Source: JAAUUE01 sp943370025
GTDB taxonomy: Bacteria > Cyanobacteriota > Cyanobacteriia > Cyanobacteriales > JAAUUE01
Reading direction: 5' to 3'
Assembly: GCA_943370025.1 (NCBI GenBank)
Contig: CALRPI020000011.1
Coordinates: 1-64,000 of the forward strand
DNA: 64,000 nt
This document shows positions 51,486 through 58,852 of the stretch, piece after piece (the stretch's first letter is position 1; each line of letters opens with the position of its first letter). The notes beneath the pieces were generated by a model, which was given only the letters and a program-made list of their open reading frames with translations, was not told where the DNA came from and made no database searches. A program made the position numbers and the translations under genes.

Positions 51486-52280
51486 TTATGGTTTGTGGGC
51501 GATCATCCGGATGCGGCGGTAATCGGCGATCCAGTGGGAGGTTCGGGTATCTGGGTGATCCTGAGATAAAGAATCTTGATTTCGGAAGATACTCGATCGC
51601 GTTTTCTCTTCGATCGCCCCAATCAAATAACTTTCTTGCTCTGGAGATAGGGCAGCAAGAATACCCTGACCAAACATTCGCAGCCAGTTGGCTAAACCAG
51701 ATTCTCCAGCAGGCAAGACAATGGGGCGATCGAACAACTCACAATAATCCACCTCAAATCCTGCTGCTTCCAAAAGGCTAGTATATTCTCCCACCCCCGG
51801 AAAATACCAAGGATTATTTACCTCACACCCCATAGCCTCTAAGGTGCTAAATAAAGCTGATTGAATTTGTTGGATATTGCCTCGTCCGCCAAATTCTGCC
51901 ACGAATCTTCCCCCCGGTGCTAATGCTCGGTACATACATTGAATAGCCAATTCTGGGGGCTTGACCCAGTGCAGAGCGGCATTGGAAAAAATTGCAGAGT
52001 AGGGCGTATCTACCTGAAAATCACGGGCATCCGCCACCATGAATTGGAGATGGGGATAATTAGCTTGAGCTTCGGCAATCATGCCTCGATCGGCATCAAT
52101 CCCCAACACCTCTGCCCCCATCTCGGCAATTTGGGCAGTAAGTTGCCCCGTGCCACAACCAAGGTCTAAAATTCGTTCTTCTCTTTGAGGTTTGAGCAGT
52201 GTCAATAATGATTCTCCATACTGCCAAACGAAGTTGTGATTACTCTGATAAAAAGTCGGATTCCAAATATTTGTGGTCAT
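51486..52280 (-). CDS. Class I SAM-dependent methyltransferase (trans-aconitate/UbiE-like)
   Basis: A 264-residue soluble methyltransferase. The SAM-binding motif I is RILDLGCGTGQLTAQIAEMG, the acidic end of strand 2 is VLGIDADRGMIAEA, then FMVADARDFQVD and the post-motif FSNAALHWVKPPELAIQCMY. The stretch SNAALHWV is typical of the trans-aconitate methyltransferase-like group, but small-molecule specificity varies widely and cannot be read here. Length is normal. It is alone between a repeat cluster and a GNAT gene on the same strand, with 149 bases between them. Confidence 0.9.
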   Translation of the reverse strand: MTTNIWNPTFYQSNHNFVWQYGESLLTLLKPQREERILDLGCGTGQLTAQIAEMGAEVLGIDADRGMIAEAQANYPHLQFMVADARDFQVDTPYSAIFSNAALHWVKPPELAIQCMYRALAPGGRFVAEFGGRGNIQQIQSALFSTLEAMGCEVNNPWYFPGVGEYTSLLEAAGFEVDYCELFDRPIVLPAGESGLANWLRMFGQGILAALSPEQESYLIGAIEEKTRSSIFRNQDSLSQDHPDTRTSHWIADYRRIRMIAHKP

Positions 52281-52429
52281 AGAAAACTCCTATTCGTTAA
52301 TATTGGCTGATCGGTTATTGTGGGCTTCGACGACCCTCAGCCCGCCATGACAGCCTAAAGCTTAGATAATTTGTTCTCTGCAAATCAAACTTGAGTATAG
52401 ATATCTTTTTTGTGTTAGAGAACAACCAG

Positions 52430-52909
52430 CTACTTTTGCAGCATTACTGATTCTTCCAACCTACACAATCTAATGTCGGATAGTATCTTTGCTCCTTGTT
52501 GCTGATAGAAATCAACGGCAGGGGAATTATGGACAGCAACCGTCCATTCTATGCGTCCACAATTCTTGATTCTTCCCAAATTGGCTAGATAATTAATTAG
52601 AGCCGTACCTATTCCCTGATGACGCATTTGGGGCTTCACAAATAGATCATCGAGCCAAATTCCCGGTTGTGCTAAGAAACTAGAATAGGTATAAAAATAC
52701 AGAGCAAAACCTACGGGCTGATTTCCTATTTCTGCCAGAAGTACATAGGCTAAGGGATGATCGGAGAATAAGGTTTTAGCTAGTTTCGGTAGGGTAGATT
52801 GAACTGCACATTCTTGCTGATCAAATTCAGCTTTGGCTAATATAAAATCTAGAATTAATTCCAGATCATTCTCTTCAGCGATCCTGATTTTTATGGCTAG
52901 TTCCTGCAT
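52430..52909 (-). CDS. GNAT family N-acetyltransferase (diamine acetyltransferase-like)
   Basis: A 159-residue GNAT enzyme that resembles spermidine/spermine N1-acetyltransferases. PVGFALYFYTYSSFLAQPGI and WLDDLFVKPQMRHQGIGTAL form strands 4-5 and the acetyl-CoA loop (RHQGIG), with the conserved acidic LDDLFV. RIEWTVAVHNSPAVDFYQQQ is the typical ending, with Asn and Tyr near the active site. The substrate is probably a small amine or amino acid derivative, but that is inference. It is divergent from the LysR regulator gene across 213 bases, an arrangement in which the LysR protein often regulates its neighbour. Confidence 0.88.
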   Translation of the reverse strand: MQELAIKIRIAEENDLELILDFILAKAEFDQQECAVQSTLPKLAKTLFSDHPLAYVLLAEIGNQPVGFALYFYTYSSFLAQPGIWLDDLFVKPQMRHQGIGTALINYLANLGRIKNCGRIEWTVAVHNSPAVDFYQQQGAKILSDIRLCRLEESVMLQK

Positions 52910-53040
52910 AGTTAATTGGCGGTTTTTGACTACAAATTTAGTTTATGTAATATCTGAACCAATGTCCAATATATAGTTACGTCATGATTTATACTTTTAA
53001 AATATATATCTGAAAAGGAATGACTCGGAGTGTTTTGCAC

Positions 53041-53106
53041 TCGGCGATCCCCCCTAACCCCCCTACCCTTCGGGAAGGCAAAACCAACAAAAGGGGGGAA
53101 CCGGAT
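53041..53106. repeat. Repeat G variant in the LysR upstream region
   Basis: CGGCGATCCCCCCTAACCCC and, inverted, AAAAGGGGGGAACCGGATTC surround a short GGGAAGGC-containing tip. It is related to the C/G-rich cores at 9186-9280 and 26460-26536. It lies between the two divergent genes, directly before the LysR start. Confidence 0.6.
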
Positions 53107-53122
53107 TCAAACTAAGAAAAAT

Positions 53123-54031
53123 ATGGAACTACGACACCTGCGGTATTTTTTAGCAGTGGCAGAATCTTTAAACTTCAGTCGGGCTGCGGAGAAACTACAT
53201 ATTGCCCAACCACCCCTGAGTCAGCAAATTCAACAACTGGAGGCAGAACTGGGGTTTCAATTATTCCATCGCACCAAGCGCCGAGTCCAACTCACTGCCG
53301 CAGGGGAATTATTCCAAAGAGAAACTCTGCAATTATTGCAACAGCTAGAGCAGGCGATCGAGAAGGGACAGCAAACGAGCCGGGGAGAAGTGGGACAGTT
53401 GGCGATCGGCTTTGTCAGTTCCGCTGCCTACAATGTGTTGCCGCCAATTTTGCAAAGGTTTCGCCAAGCAGTGCCGGGCGTAGTTTTAGATCTGCAAGAA
53501 TTAACCACCAATCAACAACTACAGCTATTGCAACAGTGGAAAATTGATGTGGGTTTTGTCCGTCCCCCAGTTGAAAAAACTGACGGGGAGATGTATCTGG
53601 GAGTGCAATCACAAATTATTTTTCAAGAGCCATTAATCGTAGCTTTATCTGCGGCTCATCCCTTGGCAGAACAAGAAACCGTGGAGGTGCGATCGCTCCA
53701 GTTTGAGCCATTTATCTGCTTTCCTCGCCATCTGGCTCCCGGACTCCACGACCCCATTATTCGTCTGTGTCAGGAAGCCGGGTTTAGTCCCCAAGTAGTC
53801 CAAGAAGCGATTCAAATGCAAACGATCGTTAGCCTAGTCGCCGCCGAAATGGGAGTGGCGATCGTCCCGTCTTCTCTACAAAATCTTCAACGCCGGGGTG
53901 TGATTTACAAACCTTTTTCTGATGTAGTACCTACCGTAGAAATTGCCCTAATCTGGCAGTCCCCTGCATCCCCAGCCGTGGAAAAGTTTCTGCAAATTTG
54001 TGTAGCTACCTGTCGGGAATTAATAACATAG
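53123..54031 (+). CDS. LysR family transcriptional regulator
   Basis: A 302-residue LysR regulator. The start at 53123 gives MELRHLRYFLAVAESLNFSR, the standard N terminus; the longer open frame from 53030 only reads through a repeat. The winged helix-turn-helix is FSRAAEKLHIAQPPLSQQIQ (about 18-37). The effector domain begins near residue 90 (VGQLAIGFVSSAAYNVLPPI) and has the usual two-lobe pattern, including VSLVAAEMGVAIVPSSLQNL. The ligand is not evident. Its stop codon lies inside the left end of a family A repeat (ATAGCC). The divergent GNAT gene is a candidate target. Confidence 0.92.
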   Translation: MELRHLRYFLAVAESLNFSRAAEKLHIAQPPLSQQIQQLEAELGFQLFHRTKRRVQLTAAGELFQRETLQLLQQLEQAIEKGQQTSRGEVGQLAIGFVSSAAYNVLPPILQRFRQAVPGVVLDLQELTTNQQLQLLQQWKIDVGFVRPPVEKTDGEMYLGVQSQIIFQEPLIVALSAAHPLAEQETVEVRSLQFEPFICFPRHLAPGLHDPIIRLCQEAGFSPQVVQEAIQMQTIVSLVAAEMGVAIVPSSLQNLQRRGVIYKPFSDVVPTVEIALIWQSPASPAVEKFLQICVATCRELIT

Positions 54032-54122
54032 CCGCCACTAAGCATATTATGTTGTGGGAACCCCAGCTTCGCTGGGGTTCCCACAAGCAACATCATCTCA
54101 ACCCCCTTGGCGGTTGCTATAT
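54028..54122 (-). repeat. Family A hairpin repeat, copy 2
   Basis: Stem GTTGTGGGAACCCCAGC with its complement GCTGGGGTTCCCACAA around TTC, between ATAGCCGCCACTAAGCAT and the conserved end CCCCCTTGGCGGTTGCTATA. In reverse orientation to copy 1, its inner stem (CCCAGC/GCTGGG) replaces CTCCGC/GCGGAG. It provides the last base pairs of the LysR stop codon. Confidence 0.78.
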
Positions 54123-54157
54123 GAGATAATTAGTGAAAAACAAATACGAATGAAATT

Positions 54158-56089
54158 ATGGCTGCTTTCTTGCCCTTCATGGCAGAAATATTACTAATAT
54201 TTCTGTTTTATTCTAAATATCGTAGTTGGCGTGAAGCAATTTTATCTGCGACTATTACTTGGGGAGTTTTTGTTGTCCTCGTAACGGAAATATTAAGTGT
54301 ATTCAGTTCGATAAATTTCGCTTTCTTGTGTGTGATCTGGTCGGCATGTAACGCATTACTGTTATTTGCCTGCCTTAAATACAAAGTATTTTATAGTATT
54401 CCCTTTGATCTAATATTTAATCATTATAGAAAGTTAGACTTATTAAATCAGTTATTGATTGTCTCTGTAGTAATTATTATTGCAATTATTGGCTTGATCG
54501 CTATTATTACACCACCAAATAACTGGGATACGATGGCTTATGTCATGCCTCGGATCATGCACTGGATACAAAATCAGAGCGTTAATCACTACCCCACCCA
54601 TTATACTCCCCAACTATATAACGGTCCCGGTGCTGAATTTATGCTGATGCATTTACAGATATTGAGTGGGGGCGATCGCTTTAATAATCTATTCCAATGG
54701 TTTAGTATTATTGGTTGCTTAGTTGGGGTATCTTTGATTGCCAAACAATTAGGGGCTAACTTGCGGGGACAGATATTTTCAGTTATCCTCTGTGCGACAA
54801 TTCCTGTTGGGATATTACACGGTTCAAATAGCAAGAATACTTGGGTTGTTTCCCTGTGGCTAGTTTGCTTGGCATACTATATTCTTCTCATGATTAAAAG
54901 TAAACCTAGTTGGGGATTAGTGATTGGAGCTAGCAGTAGTTTTGGCTTGGCAGTATTAACCAAAGGAACTTCCTATATTTATGCATTACCCTTTTTACTG
55001 TGGTTATTTATTACAGTTGTCAATCAATTAAAAACAAAGATAATTCCATATCTAATTGGAGGAATCTTAGTCGGATTAGTTATCAATCTTGGTCACTATA
55101 TTCGCAACTATTTGGTTTTTGGTTCTCCTCTTTCTACCTATCCCTATAAGTGGAGCAATGATATTTATAGCATTCCGGTTTTTATTTCCAATATGTTGCG
55201 GAATATGAGCCTTCATTTCATTCCACCTTTCTTGGACAATGAGGTGCGGGATTTTAGCGATCGCCTGATTATCGAATTGCATAAATTCCTCCAAGTAGAT
55301 CCTTTGGATATAAGAACTACGCTCATGGGATCTGGCGGTGGGCAATTCTCTACCCAACTTCAGCCCCTCTTTGAAGACACGGCAGGAAATCATTTCCATT
55401 TCTGGTTAGCCATCCTTGCAACTATCTTAATCTTATTGAATAAGAAATGTAGGCAAAATCGCCATCTATTTACCTATCTCTTAGTCACAATTTCTTCCTT
55501 TTTATTATTCTGCTTAATTATTAAATGGCAGATTTGGCACAGTAGATTACAATTGCCATTTTTTATTCTCTTTTGCCCAATGATTGGCATGGTCTTGGCA
55601 GATTTATTCAAACCGAGGATATCTCAATATTTGATCTTATTAGTATTGCTCATGGCAATTCCCTATTTAGGGCTTAATGATCTCAGACCATTTACAGGTT
55701 CAAGAAGTATTTTCACTAATGATAGAGTTTCCTTATATTTTGCAGCTAAATCTCCCCTGAAAAAGGATTATCTTGGGGTGGCAAATCTCATTAGTCAGCA
55801 AAGATGTGAAAATATCGGTATAATTCAACGCCCGGATTCATGGGAATATCCCCTCTGGCTGCTCATAAATCAGGCTTCTCAAAAAACAGTGGTGATGAGA
55901 AATGTTAATGTTGAAAATCCTTCCATTATTGCTCAAAATGGTGCATATCGTAGTTTTGATCCCTGTGCGATCGTAACAATGGGCTTAAAGCCAGTACCAG
56001 AATTAACTGTAAAAAAACAAACCTATGTAGCAAGTAAATGGACATCTACAGATTCCTTTGACCCAACACGGGTATTTTTCAAAAAATAG
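54158..56089 (+). CDS. Polytopic membrane glycosyltransferase-like protein, 643 aa
   Basis: A large membrane protein with about 11-13 hydrophobic segments (first at 5-20; others at 100-125, 185-200 and 245-270). The loop PPNNWDTMAYVMPRIMHWIQ (about 124-143) places an acidic residue after the first long hydrophobic hairpin, as in GT-C (GT39/ArnT-like) glycosyltransferases. HYPTHYTPQLYNGPGAEFML follows. The soluble C-terminal stretch has SWEYPLWLLINQASQKTVVM. The family assignment is by architecture, so the exact subclass is uncertain. The gene is visibly more AT-rich in codon choice than its neighbours (many TTA, ATT, AAT codons, few HIP1 sites), suggesting later acquisition. It is convergent with the kinase gene, 11 bases apart. 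Confidence 0.72.
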   Translation: MAAFLPFMAEILLIFLFYSKYRSWREAILSATITWGVFVVLVTEILSVFSSINFAFLCVIWSACNALLLFACLKYKVFYSIPFDLIFNHYRKLDLLNQLLIVSVVIIIAIIGLIAIITPPNNWDTMAYVMPRIMHWIQNQSVNHYPTHYTPQLYNGPGAEFMLMHLQILSGGDRFNNLFQWFSIIGCLVGVSLIAKQLGANLRGQIFSVILCATIPVGILHGSNSKNTWVVSLWLVCLAYYILLMIKSKPSWGLVIGASSSFGLAVLTKGTSYIYALPFLLWLFITVVNQLKTKIIPYLIGGILVGLVINLGHYIRNYLVFGSPLSTYPYKWSNDIYSIPVFISNMLRNMSLHFIPPFLDNEVRDFSDRLIIELHKFLQVDPLDIRTTLMGSGGGQFSTQLQPLFEDTAGNHFHFWLAILATILILLNKKCRQNRHLFTYLLVTISSFLLFCLIIKWQIWHSRLQLPFFILFCPMIGMVLADLFKPRISQYLILLVLLMAIPYLGLNDLRPFTGSRSIFTNDRVSLYFAAKSPLKKDYLGVANLISQQRCENIGIIQRPDSWEYPLWLLINQASQKTVVMRNVNVENPSIIAQNGAYRSFDPCAIVTMGLKPVPELTVKKQTYVASKWTSTDSFDPTRVFFKK

Positions 56090-56100
56090 AAGCAGGCAAA

Positions 56101-58050
56101 CTATTCGCTGTAATTCCATATTTTAATAGTCGTATCACTGCTACCGCTAATAATTAGATGCTGATAGATTGCTAGGCAATTTACTGCTTCTGTATGACCG
56201 ATCAGGGTATCAAGGTTTTCTCCAGTATTTACCTGCCATAGTTTAATTGTTTTATCCCAACTGCTACTAAGCAAAATATCTGGATTGGATTTTATACTAT
56301 GGCAATCGTCAAAGGAGTTAGGATGATTCATGTTGTGGGAATCATCGCTCTGTGAGGGTTCCCACAACATATCCTGCTTGGTGACGGCTATATTCGATCG
56401 CAAATCCCGACTATTGATAAAGCTCAGAGCAGAAATGTCCCAAGGATGACCCGATAGAGTCTGGAGACATTGGTGAGATACCACATCCCAGATGCGAATG
56501 GTGCGGTCTTCGCCTCCGGTGGCAAGATACTGACCATCGGGGCTAAAGGCTAGGGCTTTCACAGCGGCGGTGTGGGCGGTGAGGGTGGAGTTTAATTCCC
56601 CCGTGGAAAAATCCCAAAGTTTTATGGTGGTATCCATGCTGGCGCTGGCTAATAGAGGAGCTTGGGGGCTAAAGGCGATCGCATTTATACTCAAATTATG
56701 TCCCTTGAGGATGGTAATAATTTCCCCGGTGCGATGCTGCCACAGAATGATGGTTTTATCTGCACTGCCGCTGCCTAAGATTTCCCCGTCGGGGCTGAAA
56801 CTAAGGGCATTAACTGCCTGTTGATGTTGGGTTAGGGTTTGCAATAGTTCTCTAGTTTGGATATCCCAGAGTTTAATTGTTCGATCTTTGCTACCACTGG
56901 CGAGAATTTGGGGTTGAGTGGGGTGAAAGGCAATGGATTTAACAAAGTTGCCATGACCCCGGAGGATCGATCGCGCCTTCCCTGTAGGCAAATCCCAAAG
57001 ACGAATAGTTTGATCATCACTGGCACTAGCTAAGGTCTGACCATCAGCAGTGATCGCCACGGCATTAACCCCAGCAAATAAACCTTGATGACCGACAAGA
57101 GTGGCAATACATTTCCCAGTTGGCATGTTCATAAACTTGGAAAGGGGAGTTTTAGTTTTGCCTTGTAATGTTTGGAGGTGATTGAGAGCTGTTAGGGCAG
57201 AATTGTATCTCTGATTCAGGGCGGGGGCAATCAGGCGATCGAGGAATTGTGCTAATTGCTGACGTTCCCGATTTATCTGAGGGGAATTAGCCTGAGGTGC
57301 TGAGGGCAGCCAATAATCTTGCCAAACCCACTGGTGAGCCATGAAATCAAATAAGCTGAAGGGGTGCATCCCTGTTAAGAGGTGAATACAAGTTACACCC
57401 AAACTATAGAGATCGCTAGCAAAAGTAGGTTGCCCAGCTAGTTGCTCTGGGGCAGCATAGGCGGGGCTGCCAATCATCGGCAAGGTGGGTGGATGGTAAG
57501 AGAAAATTCTTATGCCCTCTAGACCAACAAGGACAAAATCTGCTGGCGGGAAGCGGCAAATATTGTAACTGCCAAGGGGGTTGAGATGATTTTGGTTGAG
57601 GGAACAATCGCGAAGCGGTGGTTCCCTCAACTTAACCTGCTTGGCGATGGCGATGATATTTTCTGGCTTGATATCTCCATGAATGATCCCTTGACTATGA
57701 ATTTGTTGCAATACGGGCAATATGCTGATCAAAATTTGCCAAATGTCTTGAGGCACGAAGATTTCTTGCTGCGCCAGAGTAGTCGCGAGATTTTCTCCGG
57801 CTATATATTCCCAGACTCGATAAAAAATGCCTTGGTTGGTAAATTCCTCCCAGCATTGGGGATATTGGGAGATGGGAGTTTGGCTAATTTTTGCAGTGAT
57901 GATTGGGGTGTTGGCAAAATTGGCTACGCTTTTAATTACGCAGAGAGTTTCTGGAGATCGAGCCTGATCGATCGCGAGCAGTGTCTGCCCAAAATCACTT
58001 TTCCCTAGTACTTGGACGATCCGGTAGCGATCGGCGATTAAGGTTCCCAT
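56101..58050 (-). CDS. Serine/threonine kinase-like protein with a seven-bladed WD40 propeller
   Basis: The start at 58050 (MGTLIADRYRIVQVLGK) has GGAGGA upstream; the frame beyond it only crosses a repeat. The product has 649 residues. Residues 1-300 are kinase-like: LCVIKSV has the ATP-site lysine and IIHGDIKPENI the catalytic Asp (HGD for HRD). The expected DFG region reads FVLVGLEGIRIF, so the metal-binding Asp is missing, and a repeat-encoded insert (AIAKQVKLREPPLRDCSLNQ onward) sits just before it. GSPAYAAPEQL follows. Seven WD40 units end in LWD-type strands from about 300 to the end; the sixth is split by another repeat-encoded insert (SNIAVTKQDMLWEPSQSDDS). It may be a scaffold more than an active kinase. 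Confidence 0.85.
   Translation of the reverse strand: MGTLIADRYRIVQVLGKSDFGQTLLAIDQARSPETLCVIKSVANFANTPIITAKISQTPISQYPQCWEEFTNQGIFYRVWEYIAGENLATTLAQQEIFVPQDIWQILISILPVLQQIHSQGIIHGDIKPENIIAIAKQVKLREPPLRDCSLNQNHLNPLGSYNICRFPPADFVLVGLEGIRIFSYHPPTLPMIGSPAYAAPEQLAGQPTFASDLYSLGVTCIHLLTGMHPFSLFDFMAHQWVWQDYWLPSAPQANSPQINRERQQLAQFLDRLIAPALNQRYNSALTALNHLQTLQGKTKTPLSKFMNMPTGKCIATLVGHQGLFAGVNAVAITADGQTLASASDDQTIRLWDLPTGKARSILRGHGNFVKSIAFHPTQPQILASGSKDRTIKLWDIQTRELLQTLTQHQQAVNALSFSPDGEILGSGSADKTIILWQHRTGEIITILKGHNLSINAIAFSPQAPLLASASMDTTIKLWDFSTGELNSTLTAHTAAVKALAFSPDGQYLATGGEDRTIRIWDVVSHQCLQTLSGHPWDISALSFINSRDLRSNIAVTKQDMLWEPSQSDDSHNMNHPNSFDDCHSIKSNPDILLSSSWDKTIKLWQVNTGENLDTLIGHTEAVNCLAIYQHLIISGSSDTTIKIWNYSE
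56293..56392. repeat. Family A hairpin repeat inside the kinase gene (WD40 blade 6)
   Basis: A copy from TATACTATGGCAATCG to GCTTGGTGACGGCTATA with outer stem GTTGTGGGAA/TTCCCACAAC. It lies wholly within coding sequence and is read without a stop, adding about 33 residues to a loop of the sixth WD40 unit. Confidence 0.8.
57568..57651. repeat. Family A hairpin repeat inside the kinase gene (activation-loop region)
   Basis: A copy from CTGCCAAGGGGGTTGAGATG to ACCTGCTTGGCGATGGC with stem TTGAGGGAAC/GTTCCCTCAA around AATCGCGAAGCGGTG. It lies between the codons for the catalytic loop (HGDIKPENI) and the place of the DFG motif and adds about 28 residues in frame. Confidence 0.8.
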
Positions 58051-58110
58051 AGAAATCCTCCACTTAAATCCTCTACTTGAAACACAGCACTTTTCATGTG
58101 GATGAAATAA

Positions 58111-58194
58111 AGGGTCATTTATAAGACGGCTAGAAGGAATGATTTTCCACCCTCGGCGGGGGCGGAAAATCATTCCTTGATAAATAGCCTCTAA
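58111..58194 (+). repeat. Family C hairpin repeat, copy 5
   Basis: It runs from AGGGTCATTTATAAGACGG to TTGATAAATAGCCTCTAA, with stem GAATGATTTTCC...GGAAAATCATTC around a C/G-rich tip. It lies just upstream of the kinase gene start. Confidence 0.75.
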
Positions 58195-58852
58195 TTTGCA
58201 TCTTCTCAAATATCACAAATCATAATTCAGTGAATATACTGATGTGATTTTAATCGTTAAGGAAAATGGGAGAGATTATGCTACAGCCAAATTTTATTCT
58301 GGCTCAAATCCATAGAAGCAATAAATTTAGACAGGTATTTATTCATTGCTTCTAGAGTTGTATTTAGTTGCCTACCTCTAGTCTACTTCAATAAAGAATA
58401 ATGGTCGCAAATAGATATATAACAACTTGCGTCAAGGCATAAGCATTCAATGAGTTCTAGGTGCTATGCCTATACAGAGCAAGTCTCCTTGGGTTTTCAG
58501 AGAACCATAATAGACAGAAGGCTAATATTAATTAATCAGATTCATGATTGATGGATTTGCCTTGAATAAAAGTTATTACTTAGAGGCTTTATGATTACTT
58601 TACATATATTTGACTAGGGATTTACAAAGAGCCAAACAATAAAATTACCTAGTTAGATATTATAAAAGTGTTAGTAATATAATGAAGCTGATAAAAAACC
58701 CGGAAACATACTGAAGTCGGGGCGTTAGAGATACTGAATAGAGCTTCTCTTGGGTTGAATCAAAATCATTTCTCAGTAAGGGTGTGTAGTGCTTGTACTA
58801 ATTAAAATTCCGTATATTCAGGCAATCGATTTCAATTAGGAGTAAATTTCTC
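58195..58852. other. AT-rich 650 bp leader without a recognised gene
   Basis: The stretch before the RTX protein gene has no dispersed repeats of the families seen elsewhere and no convincing open frame. It is AT-rich and contains short hairpins only. It is long for a cyanobacterial promoter region. A ribosome site TTAGGAG lies 10 bases before the ATG at 58853. Confidence 0.5.

Noticed and set aside
53030..53122. 31 extra residues at the start of the LysR regulator
   Set aside because: They are translated from the C/G-rich repeat G; the canonical LysR start MELRHLRYF is at 53123.
58050..58209. Longer N terminus for the WD40 kinase
   Set aside because: The extension reads through a family C repeat; GGAGGA precedes the ATG at 58050 and the kinase domain starts there.
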